DNA of 64,000 nt, from NCBI GenBank assembly GCA_910588195.1, contig CAJUPN010000002.1:141128-205127 (forward strand), given 5' to 3'. Below are positions 34,920 to 43,606 of this stretch, piece after piece. A program made the position numbers and the translations under genes. The notes under the pieces were generated by a model. That model was not told the DNA's origin, searched no databases, and saw only the letters and a list, made by a program, of their open reading frames with translations. Source of the stretch: an uncultured Bacilli bacterium (lineage in GTDB: Bacteria; Bacillota_I; Bacilli_A; RF39; UBA660). Every line of letters starts with the position of its first letter. The stretch's first letter is position 1.

Positions 34920-37781
34920 ATGAATGAAGATAAAAAAATAAAGAAATATCTCAAACTCATAAAGAGAAAAGGGGATCTTTATGATGTAATATCTAAAAAA
35001 AGAAATGCTACTCCAGAAAGCTTAAATAGAAAATTACTAAAATATCATACAATTATTTTATCAAGAATAGCTTATTTAACTCTAGTCTTAACTAGACGTG
35101 TTAAAAATCAACTTGCTCCAGTAAATAAAGTAAAAAAAGCTCAAGATTCAATTCGTGAATGTGTTGGTTTACCAATTGATATTTTTCGTACAAAAAATCT
35201 GACAAAACCAAAAGAAATTGGAGTTATTTTTAGTGATTACAACATAAATAAAGAAAAACCTGACGAATTAATGCCACAAGAAGATCTAATAAAAAATTTG
35301 AAAAAACTAGCAGAATTCTGTAAAACTTATGAGATTAACAACATTTATTTAGAAAAGCACTTTTTAAAAGGCTATTTAAGTAAAGATTTCCTTTACTATT
35401 TTAGTCATACAAATCACGCTGAACTATTAAATCATGAAGGTTGGGGACTTAAAGGATATAAACTTATAAAAACAGATTTAAAAAATTTATTACTTATCAT
35501 AGATAAGCTTGAAGACAATAAATATGATTTTAAATACATAAGTGAACTGGGAAAGAAAATCGAAGATGAAGTGATAACAGATGCCATAGACGAATTCATT
35601 AGTGATAAAGATGGCAAAAAAATTATGTCTATTGTAAAAAGCAGATTAAATAGACGTATTAATTTAAACGGAACAAAAAAAGATCGAGAATATGGAAAAA
35701 TTCACGAAACTTATGAACTAGGAGAAAAATTCTTAAAGAAAAGAACTATAGATAAAAACGGAAAAATAATAAGCCAAACTATAACAACTCTTTATAATTA
35801 TTTGGGTGCAGATAGTTATTCTCATTTAGAAAAGAAAGCTAATAATGAACTTATCAATCAAGAAGAAAATTTAATATCTCTTTTATATTTGAATCTTCTT
35901 GGTGAAAAAGAAAAAGAGAAATATCAACCCATTGAAATAAACAGTATTTACGATTATATATATCAAATGCATAATAATACTAAAATACGAAAAAAAATTC
36001 CTTGGATAAAAACATTTTCTCAAAAATTATACGAAGAATTACCAGCATCATTTTTTTCTGTAAGCACCGTTGTTTTTACATATTTGCTAGTTTTATTATT
36101 ACAATTTATTCCTAATCATCTACCAATAAATCCAAATTCACTTGCTAAATATAATAAATTCTTTGACGATTTAGAAAAAAGCTATGAATCTTCATATGAT
36201 TTCGAAAAAAACACTATAACAAAAATAAAGCAAGCTTTTGAAAAACTTTTTCCTAAGAAAGCAGCTCAAGAAATAACTAAATATATCGAAAAAGAAACAA
36301 ATTTAAATTCAGTAGAAAGTAAAGATAATAAAGTTGCTGAAATAGAGTGGTTTACGGAAGAAAGAATACCAGTTTACTTTATCAATGAATATGCAACTTC
36401 TGGCCATATATTTTTAGGAAAATACAATTTTTCACTAAGAAGTGCTGGAATTAATTCATATGCCTTAAGCGATGCTCGTCCAATGTTTCAAATAAAAACA
36501 GCTTTTTCTAAAGAATCTTTAAGCCAAATAACAGATAATTATTTCATTAGTATACCATTAAAAGTTTATCCTATTGGCGACGATTTTGTCATAACTGAAA
36601 TATATATTAAAGATGAAAGTGATCCTACAAAATATTTAAAAATCGATTATAGATGGTTTGAAATTAACAGAGGTGTTTCAGAAGAAATATCAAAAGAAGA
36701 GATGGAAATTTTAAATTCAATGGCAAATCCTATGATATATTATGTCTATGGAATTGATAGAAATAGAAAATACAGCCATTTCTACACCAATAATATAAGT
36801 TATTGCGAAGGAAACTACGATGAGGTTAAAGACGTTATTAAAGAAGGTTTAAATCTAGAAGAAGATGCAACAAACGAAGAAATTAACCAAGCTATTGCTT
36901 CAAAAGAATATACTTCCTATCCAATGTATAATAAGAAATTTGACATAGAAGAAATTGATTTTTTCAAAGAAATTGCTACTCTTGAAAAAATAGATGCAGA
37001 ACTAGCTGGAATTTTAACAGCTTGTGCAAACGAAAATTCAATATATGTAAGTGGATATAAAAATGCCAATGGTGATGACTACATTACAACTGATGAAGCA
37101 TATGTTTGGGTTATTGATAATAATGGAAATATTATTGACTTTCTTGCTAATTTCCAAACGAATGAAGAAATAAATACTCAAACAAATAAAAAAGAAAGTA
37201 ATAATAGTTTCAATAGTCAAAAAGAAAAATCAACAAAAAAAGCAGAATCTCAAACATCAAGTGAAGAAAACAATATAGAAAAAGAACAAACTGAAGCAAA
37301 TGAAAAAGATAGTAAGATTAAAGAAATATTTAATGCAGTTGCTAAATGGGGAAAAAGACACCACATACCTTATTATATTGCTGGATTTATTGCAATCTTA
37401 ATAATTAATAAAATATTTGGCGAAAGAATAAGACTAAAAATTAAGATAAAAAAAGCAGACAATATGCTTAATGACGAAGAATTCCCAGTTATTTATACTG
37501 AACTAATGGAATTTATATATGGAGAAGAAAGTATTCCAATAAAGAGAACTAAAGAAGAAACACTTAGAATTATTTCTAAAGATTTCTATGCCTTTGATGA
37601 GGAAGCGATTGACGAGTTAATAGATGAAATAAATGGTTTAATAAAATCAAGCCAAGATAAACAAAAACTAAAAAGAGTTGCAAATCTACTTAAAATGCTT
37701 CCATTCTTAAAAGAATACAAAGAAGAAATTAGAAAGTATAAACCAAAAAAATTAGTTTTAGGAGGAACACATGAAAGATAA
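34920..37781 (+). CDS. Large membrane protein, divergent TgpA/DUF4129-like partner of MoxR
   Basis: A 953-residue protein. Residues 1-375 are helical and cytoplasmic. A first membrane helix lies at about 380-402 (SVSTVVFTYLLVLLLQF). An outer domain of about 400 residues follows, then a second helix at about 811-830 (YYIAGFIAILIINKIFG) and a cytoplasmic tail of about 120 residues resembling DUF4129. Late in the outer domain IYVSGYKNANGD and EAYVWVID resemble the end of a transglutaminase core (usual YVSGY and HAWV), but the catalytic His position holds Glu and no Cys is at the expected place. Classical MoxR operons include a transglutaminase-DUF4129 membrane protein, so this may be its inactive descendant. 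No DUF58 or VWA protein is present. Confidence 0.55.
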   Translation: MNEDKKIKKYLKLIKRKGDLYDVISKKRNATPESLNRKLLKYHTIILSRIAYLTLVLTRRVKNQLAPVNKVKKAQDSIRECVGLPIDIFRTKNLTKPKEIGVIFSDYNINKEKPDELMPQEDLIKNLKKLAEFCKTYEINNIYLEKHFLKGYLSKDFLYYFSHTNHAELLNHEGWGLKGYKLIKTDLKNLLLIIDKLEDNKYDFKYISELGKKIEDEVITDAIDEFISDKDGKKIMSIVKSRLNRRINLNGTKKDREYGKIHETYELGEKFLKKRTIDKNGKIISQTITTLYNYLGADSYSHLEKKANNELINQEENLISLLYLNLLGEKEKEKYQPIEINSIYDYIYQMHNNTKIRKKIPWIKTFSQKLYEELPASFFSVSTVVFTYLLVLLLQFIPNHLPINPNSLAKYNKFFDDLEKSYESSYDFEKNTITKIKQAFEKLFPKKAAQEITKYIEKETNLNSVESKDNKVAEIEWFTEERIPVYFINEYATSGHIFLGKYNFSLRSAGINSYALSDARPMFQIKTAFSKESLSQITDNYFISIPLKVYPIGDDFVITEIYIKDESDPTKYLKIDYRWFEINRGVSEEISKEEMEILNSMANPMIYYVYGIDRNRKYSHFYTNNISYCEGNYDEVKDVIKEGLNLEEDATNEEINQAIASKEYTSYPMYNKKFDIEEIDFFKEIATLEKIDAELAGILTACANENSIYVSGYKNANGDDYITTDEAYVWVIDNNGNIIDFLANFQTNEEINTQTNKKESNNSFNSQKEKSTKKAESQTSSEENNIEKEQTEANEKDSKIKEIFNAVAKWGKRHHIPYYIAGFIAILIINKIFGERIRLKIKIKKADNMLNDEEFPVIYTELMEFIYGEESIPIKRTKEETLRIISKDFYAFDEEAIDELIDEINGLIKSSQDKQKLKRVANLLKMLPFLKEYKEEIRKYKPKKLVLGGTHER

Positions 37782-39486
37782 AATAAAAACAAAACTAAAC
37801 ATTTTACTTTTAGTATTCATGCTTTCTCTTACTGGGTGTAAAACTGAAAATCAAGAACGAAAAATAGCAAATCTTAATTATGAAGAAATGTTAAATGAAA
37901 ACACTAGTCAAATAAGTATTGATAATGTAATATACACTAACAATTATGAAGAATATAAAAATTATTTAAGTAATTTAAATCCTTCTTACGATTTATTAAG
38001 AAAAACAGTAAAAGAAAATGACAACATTACAGAAAATAATAAAGAAAGTATCATAGAAATTATCAATTTGTTTGAAGAAAAAAATATTGATTCTAAAAAT
38101 CTTGCAATATTATATGAGAACTTAAAAATAATGGTAGTCACTAATGAAACTACAGACTTTCATAGTTTACTTCAAGAAATAATCAAAAGCTCAATGGAAG
38201 CTCAAATCACCTATGAAGACAAAATAGTCTATATAACGAGCTGTGATTTTGTTAAAACGAAAAATGATTTGGGGGAAGATATTGTTACTACACTTGGATC
38301 AGGTTTTATTGAAGTAAAAAAGGACTTTATTTGTCGTTATTTAACTAATAATTCATCAAATAAAATAAATAAACAAAAGAATTATAATAATACCCTTGAT
38401 ATTATTAGTTTCTTTCTTGAAACTACTGGAACAGATTTCAACACTTTCTTTTCCTACAACGTTATTGACTTTAAAAGCATATTAATAGCTCTAGGAATAC
38501 CCGAAGATGAAGTATTAAAAATCATTAAATCTTTAGATAATGAAATTACAAACACCAGTTCAAAAGAATATAATACACGCGAATTATTTTATAATAATTA
38601 TATTCCTAAATTAGTTAAGTTCTATTTAAAGTCTGGTCTAACTTCTAAAGAAATATATAATATCATCGGAAATACTCTAAAAAACAGTACTATTGAAAGT
38701 ATTCGTGATATAGATGCAACAAATTACAATAATAATTATCTGAATGAACAAAAAACTTTATTTGATAATATCGACATACTTATAAGTAACACCTTAAAAG
38801 AACATAATAAAGAAACTTATTCTTTACAGGACTTTATTGGACATGAGTTCAAGATATATTATTCCTTATATGGTGAATATTGTTCTCTAGATTTAGGGAC
38901 ATTATATTTATCTTTCAATTGGGATAACACAGCCTCCAATAATGCTAATATATTAATATATGCTGAAGATGATACATTAAAAATATGTAATTATATTGAA
39001 AATGAAGATCATTCACTTACTTGTTATAATTATGATAAGCCTTTAGATGGTGATAAATATGGCATGAAGCTATCAGAGTTGATAGAATCAGAAGTTATGA
39101 CAGTCTATGAAGGATATTTAAAATATTACTATAATAAAGAGAATATAATTGGATTACTCAAATCAAATAAACTAAACTGTAATTATCAAACGGAAACACT
39201 TATAAACGATGAAAACACTTATCTTTATATAAATGGATCAAAAGCTACAATATGTAATATCACAATAAATGAGTTAGGTGAAGAAATACCTTATTATATA
39301 TCTAATGGAAAAGTCTATATATTAAAAGAAAATGCTTTAAAGGTTGGTTCTCTCAAAGAATTAACTAATGAAAGAGTTATTACTATAGATGAATATGGAA
39401 ATATTATAATAAATGACGAAGAACTATATAGTCACTTAAAAACACTTAGTGAAGGATCTTCAAGTCAATTGACACTCAAACAATAG
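37771..39486 (+). CDS. Lipoprotein, third gene of the MoxR operon
   Basis: A 571-residue protein. The signal sequence NILLLVFMLSLTGC has a good lipobox (Cys about 23), so the mature protein is lipid-anchored outside. The body is rich in Asn, Lys, Ile and Thr. Helical regions come first (to about residue 340), then a beta-rich part with YSLYGEYCSLDLGTLYLSF. The C-terminal 60 residues include hairpin-like repeats (VYILKENALKVG, ITIDEYGNIIINDE). No known domain was recognised. It overlaps the 953-residue gene by 11 bp and so is translationally coupled to it, suggesting the two act together at the membrane surface. Confidence 0.65.
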   Translation: MKDKIKTKLNILLLVFMLSLTGCKTENQERKIANLNYEEMLNENTSQISIDNVIYTNNYEEYKNYLSNLNPSYDLLRKTVKENDNITENNKESIIEIINLFEEKNIDSKNLAILYENLKIMVVTNETTDFHSLLQEIIKSSMEAQITYEDKIVYITSCDFVKTKNDLGEDIVTTLGSGFIEVKKDFICRYLTNNSSNKINKQKNYNNTLDIISFFLETTGTDFNTFFSYNVIDFKSILIALGIPEDEVLKIIKSLDNEITNTSSKEYNTRELFYNNYIPKLVKFYLKSGLTSKEIYNIIGNTLKNSTIESIRDIDATNYNNNYLNEQKTLFDNIDILISNTLKEHNKETYSLQDFIGHEFKIYYSLYGEYCSLDLGTLYLSFNWDNTASNNANILIYAEDDTLKICNYIENEDHSLTCYNYDKPLDGDKYGMKLSELIESEVMTVYEGYLKYYYNKENIIGLLKSNKLNCNYQTETLINDENTYLYINGSKATICNITINELGEEIPYYISNGKVYILKENALKVGSLKELTNERVITIDEYGNIIINDEELYSHLKTLSEGSSSQLTLKQ

Positions 39487-39519
39487 TAATCTATAATAGA
39501 AAATAACGGAAGTGAAATT

Positions 39520-40191
39520 ATGTTTGATAGATTAATAGCATTAATTGATGAAAGCAATTACAATAAAATAAAACAACAAAAAATTTTACTAGTTGGAGTA
39601 GGGGGAGTAGGTTCATATGCTCTTGAAACACTAGTTAGAAATGGTTTTACTAATATAACTATAATTGATTATGATAAGATAGATATAACTAATTTAAATA
39701 GGCAGCTTATAACAAATAATCAAAACATTGGTCATTCTAAAGTAATTGCAGGCATTTTAAGATCTAAATCTATTAATCCTGATATTTTAATCGATGGAAT
39801 TGAAAATAAGCTTACAGAAACTAATATAGAGGAAATATTAGCACTTAATTTTGATTATGTAATTGATGCATGTGACGATATTAATATTAAATTTCTTCTA
39901 ATGGTAAAAAAAGAACAATACAAATATCAATTAATCTCTAGTATGGGTACAGCTAAAAAACTTGATCCAACTAAACTAAAGATAACAACATTAGATAAGA
40001 CTACAAACGATCCATTAGCAAGAATCTTAAGAAAAAAAGTTAAAGATGCCAAAATAAAGTATAAAATTAATGTTGTATCAAGTGATGAAGTTCCGTTACC
40101 AATAAAAACACTTGGATCTGCTAATTTAGTTCCAAGTGTTGCAGGTATTTTATGTGTATCATATATCATAAATGATTTAATAAAAAAATAA
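39520..40191 (+). CDS. tcdA: tRNA threonylcarbamoyladenosine dehydratase TcdA
   Basis: TcdA is a ThiF/E1-like ATP-dependent enzyme that cyclises the t6A modification at position 37 of ANN-decoding tRNAs. The adenylation motif LLVGVGGVGSYALE, the acidic IIDYDKIDITNLNRQ, and DACDDIN are visible. At 223 residues it is shorter than the approximately 250-270 of model homologues. As in B. subtilis (yrvM), it sits beside rarA, although here rarA is on the other strand. GGAAGTGA precedes the ATG. Confidence 0.88.
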   Translation: MFDRLIALIDESNYNKIKQQKILLVGVGGVGSYALETLVRNGFTNITIIDYDKIDITNLNRQLITNNQNIGHSKVIAGILRSKSINPDILIDGIENKLTETNIEEILALNFDYVIDACDDINIKFLLMVKKEQYKYQLISSMGTAKKLDPTKLKITTLDKTTNDPLARILRKKVKDAKIKYKINVVSSDEVPLPIKTLGSANLVPSVAGILCVSYIINDLIKK

Positions 40192-40200
40192 TCTAATATA

Positions 40201-40233
40201 AAAAATAAAGCAAATAAAATGCTTTATTTTTTT
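40201..40233. terminator. Bidirectional terminator between tcdA and gpsA
   Basis: AAAAATAAAGC pairs with GCTTTATTTTT. A T run follows in both directions, which suits the converging genes. Confidence 0.8.
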
Positions 40234-41201
40234 TCAATTAAAAATTGAGCCAATTTAGAAGGATCATCATCTTTCATAACTATATCATATATTAAATCAA
40301 TAATTGGTAATTTAATCTTTTTTCTACGTAAAAGAGTATAAATACTTTTTAAAGTATAATATCCCTCAACTGTTGTATTTTCTAAATATTTTTGAGCATG
40401 ATCAAATTCTTTTTTTCCTAATAAAATACCATAAGAATAATTTCTCGATTTAACACTAGTAGCTGTTAATAATAAGTCCCCAACTCCAGCAAAAGAAAGT
40501 ATTGTCTTTTTATTTCCACCAAGAGCTTTAATAAGTTCTTTAATATCATGTAATGATTCTGTAATTAAAAAGCTTCTTGTCGATTCAGAATAACCTAATC
40601 CTTCTAAAATTCCCGCTGAAACAGCTATCACATTTTTTATTGAACCACATAATTCAACACCAACCAAATCATTAGTATAACGAATTTTAATGTTAGTTCC
40701 CTTATAAGCTGCCATTAAAATCTCTAATGTTTCTTTTGATTTAGTAGCACAAGAAAGACCAATTGGCTCTAGATTAGCAATATCTATTGCAAATGAAGGT
40801 CCTGAAATAACTGCCAAATTTCTTGTATGGATAGATTCTAAAAACACCTCATGAACAAATCTACAAGTTTCTTGTTCAATTCCTTTAGATCCTATTACAA
40901 AGTGCATTTGCTTTGTGACAAAAGGTTTAATCTCTTTAGTAACAGAAGAAACAAATTTAGCTGCACACATAATAAATACTACTTGTGAATCAATTAAAGC
41001 CTCTTCATATGAAGTAGTTATTTTTATTGAACTATCTAAATTTAAACCACCAAGAATTGCAAGTGACTGACGATTGCTTTCAATTTTCTTCTTAGCTTCA
41101 TCTGATTCACTCCACATAATGATTTTATTTTTTTTATTTAAACTTAAAGAATGTGCCATAGCAAGAGCATAAACACCAGTACCAATAATACTTATTTTCA
41201 T
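40224..41201 (-). CDS. gpsA: Glycerol-3-phosphate dehydrogenase (NAD(P)+)
   Basis: GpsA reduces dihydroxyacetone phosphate to sn-glycerol 3-phosphate, the start of phospholipid synthesis. Conserved stretches are present: IGSKGIEQ, VISGPSFA, GVELCGSIKNVIAVSAGI, and AGVGDLLLTATS followed by SRNYSYG. The N-terminal nucleotide motif reads GTGVYALAMA, where most homologues have GxGxxG, so the third Gly is replaced by Ala. The 325-residue length is normal. The start overlaps the rarA stop by 4 bp, so the two are cotranscribed leftward. Confidence 0.92.
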   Translation of the reverse strand: MKISIIGTGVYALAMAHSLSLNKKNKIIMWSESDEAKKKIESNRQSLAILGGLNLDSSIKITTSYEEALIDSQVVFIMCAAKFVSSVTKEIKPFVTKQMHFVIGSKGIEQETCRFVHEVFLESIHTRNLAVISGPSFAIDIANLEPIGLSCATKSKETLEILMAAYKGTNIKIRYTNDLVGVELCGSIKNVIAVSAGILEGLGYSESTRSFLITESLHDIKELIKALGGNKKTILSFAGVGDLLLTATSVKSRNYSYGILLGKKEFDHAQKYLENTTVEGYYTLKSIYTLLRRKKIKLPIIDLIYDIVMKDDDPSKLAQFLIEKK

Positions 41202-42397
41202 TCTTCTTTCATCTCCTTATTTATTCTATTCAAATTTGCCTCATATTTATTATCTAAGCATGCTTCATAGTATTTTTTATGTTTTATATTATCAGGTAAA
41301 TACTGTTGTTTAACCCAATGATTTTTATAATTATGAGGGTACTTATAAAGTGGGGAAGTGGTTTTTAACCAAGGAGGAACATCTCCTGTAGAACCACTTT
41401 CAATATCCGAAAGTACCTTATCTAAAGCTAAATGAGCAGAATTAGACTTTGGCGAAAGAGCAAGCTCAGTAACCACCACAGAAAGAGGTATTCTAGCTTC
41501 TGGTAATCCAAGCATTTCAGAAGCTTCTATAGCAGCTCTTACTTTAGGCCCCATCCCTGGATTTGCAAGACCAATATCCTCATATGCTATAACATTCATT
41601 CTACGATATATTATATCTAAATCCCCAATAACAATTAATCTTCCTAAATAATAAAGGGCAGCATCAACATCAGACCCTCTAATACTTTTTTGAAAAGCAC
41701 TTATTAAATCATAATGTCCAGAATCAGTTGCATCACCAACTAATACTGGTTTTGAATTTATTGTTTTAACAACCTCACTAGTTATATGAAATTTGGGAGC
41801 AGAGTAATAAGACATTTCTAATAAATTTAAAGCACTTCTAAAATCTCCACTAGAAAGATTCGCTATCAAACTTAAAGCATCTTTATCTAACTTACATTTT
41901 GGTAAAGCTTTTTTAGCTTTTGTTAAGCCTTCCTCTATATCTAAAACACTTAAATTATATAATTCAAATATTTGACATCTACTTCTAATTGCTGGATTTA
42001 TTTTATAATAAGGGTTAGAAGTTGTTAAACCAATTAAAATAATTAGACCATTTTCAATATAAGGAAGTAAAATATCTTGCTTATCTTTATTCATGCGATG
42101 AATTTCATCTACAATTAAAACAAGTTCTCCATACATTTTAGCTTCTTCAATTACAACATCAAAATCACTTTTATTATTAATAACAGCATTTAACATCCTA
42201 AATCGACAACCTAGTTCCTTAACCAAGGCATTAGCGATACTAGTTTTCCCAATTCCAGGGTTTCCAAATAAAATTATGCTAAACAACTTTTTATTTTTCA
42301 CAAGATTATAAAGGACTTTCCCTTCACCAACTAAATGTTTTTGTCCAACAACATCATGAAGTGTTTCAGGTCTTAATTTATCTGCTAGTAATTCCAT
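41198..42397 (-). CDS. rarA: Replication-associated recombination protein RarA
   Basis: RarA (MgsA) is an AAA+ ATPase related to clamp loaders that acts at stalled forks. Motifs are ADKLRPETLHDVVGQ at the N-terminus, Walker A FGNPGIGKTS, Walker B LIVDEIHRMN, and sensor 1 IGLTTSNP. The C-terminal tetramerisation region contains YEDIGLANP and WLKTTSPLYKYPHNY. Using ATG 42397, five bases after AAGGTGAT, gives 399 residues. It lies upstream of and overlaps gpsA, with an extended -10 promoter at 42415-42423 shared in a divergent region with the Xer gene. Confidence 0.95.
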   Translation of the reverse strand: MELLADKLRPETLHDVVGQKHLVGEGKVLYNLVKNKKLFSIILFGNPGIGKTSIANALVKELGCRFRMLNAVINNKSDFDVVIEEAKMYGELVLIVDEIHRMNKDKQDILLPYIENGLIILIGLTTSNPYYKINPAIRSRCQIFELYNLSVLDIEEGLTKAKKALPKCKLDKDALSLIANLSSGDFRSALNLLEMSYYSAPKFHITSEVVKTINSKPVLVGDATDSGHYDLISAFQKSIRGSDVDAALYYLGRLIVIGDLDIIYRRMNVIAYEDIGLANPGMGPKVRAAIEASEMLGLPEARIPLSVVVTELALSPKSNSAHLALDKVLSDIESGSTGDVPPWLKTTSPLYKYPHNYKNHWVKQQYLPDNIKHKKYYEACLDNKYEANLNRINKEMKEE

Positions 42398-42414
42398 ATA
42401 TATCACCTTAAAAT

Positions 42415-42423
42415 ATTATACCA
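42415..42423 (-). promoter_or_regulatory. Extended -10 promoter element for rarA
   Basis: On the minus strand TGGTATAAT lies 18 bp upstream of the rarA start codon. Confidence 0.5.
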
Positions 42424-42490
42424 TAAAAATAGAGTACTTTAAGCAGTCTATTAAATAAAGTATCAAACATTTGTATAGAAGCTAAACATT

Positions 42491-42499
42491 TGTTATAAT
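42491..42499 (+). promoter_or_regulatory. Extended -10 promoter element for the Xer recombinase
   Basis: TGTTATAAT lies 17 bp before the ATG at 42516. Confidence 0.5.
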
Positions 42500-42515
42500 T
42501 ATTCTAGGTGATACT

Positions 42516-43388
42516 ATGAATGAAGATTATTTATCAGACTTTCTTTTATACTTAGAATTAGACTTAAATTACTCTGATAACACTATAAAATCATATGATA
42601 ATGATATTGAAAAGCTTATAAAATTTTATCCTCAAAAAGATATTCTAAAATTAAGTGTTAAAGAAATTGAAAAGTACATAACAGATTTACACGAATTATC
42701 TGCCTCATCTGTAAGCAGAAATATTTCATCATTAAGAACTTTTTATAACTACTTCTTAAAATTAGATAAAATATCTTATAATCCTTGTGATTCAATAAAA
42801 CAGCCAAAACTTGGCAATCACTTACCAACATATTTAACATTAGAAGAGACAGAAAAATTATTAGATATAAAAATAGAAACTCCTTTTGATGCGAGAAACA
42901 AAGCCATACTAGAATTAATGTATGCAACAGGATTAAGAATTAGTGAAACTATCTCTTTAGAATTTAAAAATATTGATTTAGAAGAATGTATTGTCCGAGT
43001 AATGGGAAAAGGTTCAAAAGAAAGAATAGTACCAATAAATGACTATGCAATAGAAGCTTTAGAAGATTATTTAAATAACTATCGACCATTACTTGTCAAG
43101 AATTCAGATACTAACTATTTATTTTTAAATAATCATGGGGGAGCATTAACAAGACAAGGAGTCTTTAAAATGCTAAAAAAAGAATGTCTAATAAAAGGAA
43201 TAACTAAAAACATATCACCTCATACTTTAAGACATACATTCGCCACCCATTTACTTGAAAATGGAGCAGATTTAAGGATTATTCAAGAACTTCTTGGTCA
43301 CTCAGATATTCAAACAACGCAGATATATACACATCTTACTAATGAAGCTTTGCATCGCGAATATTTAGAATATTTTCCAAGAAAATAA
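42516..43388 (+). CDS. xerD: Tyrosine recombinase, XerC/XerD type
   Basis: A 290-residue site-specific recombinase. An N-terminal SAM-like core-binding domain (about residues 1-90) precedes the catalytic domain, in which R141 (YATGLRISE), the Lys of VMGKGSKER, H236 and R239 (HTLRHTFATHLL), H262 (LLGHSDIQTTQ) and the nucleophile Y271 (QIYTH) are all present. Xer enzymes resolve chromosome dimers at dif. A good dif-like site is 3.4 kb downstream at 46737-46764. Choosing between XerC and XerD is not certain; the HTLRHTFATHLLENGADLR stretch is closest to XerD. It has its own promoter and a bidirectional terminator. Confidence 0.88.
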   Translation: MNEDYLSDFLLYLELDLNYSDNTIKSYDNDIEKLIKFYPQKDILKLSVKEIEKYITDLHELSASSVSRNISSLRTFYNYFLKLDKISYNPCDSIKQPKLGNHLPTYLTLEETEKLLDIKIETPFDARNKAILELMYATGLRISETISLEFKNIDLEECIVRVMGKGSKERIVPINDYAIEALEDYLNNYRPLLVKNSDTNYLFLNNHGGALTRQGVFKMLKKECLIKGITKNISPHTLRHTFATHLLENGADLRIIQELLGHSDIQTTQIYTHLTNEALHREYLEYFPRK

Positions 43389-43416
43389 AAAGAGGATATT
43401 AAAACCATCCTCTTTT
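43388..43416. terminator. Bidirectional terminator between xer and a small minus-strand gene
   Basis: AAAAGAGGAT pairs with ATCCTCTTTT over a 9-nt loop, with A-rich and T-rich flanks on both sides. Confidence 0.8.
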
Positions 43417-43420
43417 ATAA

Positions 43421-43519
43421 TTATTCATTATTAGAAGTTAATGAATCATGACAATTTGTAGACTTTTTAGCTTTATTATTTTTAGCTTTATTTGTCTTAT
43501 TTGTTCTTTTACTTTTCAT
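43421..43519 (-). CDS. Small basic Asn/Lys-rich protein (32 codons)
   Basis: On the minus strand an ideal AGGAGGT ribosome binding site lies at normal spacing before ATG 43519. The 32-codon frame ends in TAA and is followed by the bidirectional terminator. The product begins MKSKRTNKTNKAKNN and ends in CHDSLTSNNE. It is highly basic at the N-terminus with a single Cys. No family is recognised; size and composition recall small nucleic-acid-binding or spore-associated proteins, but that is only an impression. The strong Shine-Dalgarno and terminator are the main evidence that it is a gene. Confidence 0.55.
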   Translation of the reverse strand: MKSKRTNKTNKAKNNKAKKSTNCHDSLTSNNE

Positions 43520-43606
43520 ATTATTTACCTCCTGATATTATTATGTACAATTATTGAATTAATATAATATCTATGTTAAAATTATTTTAATGGTAGGAGA
43601 GTTCTT

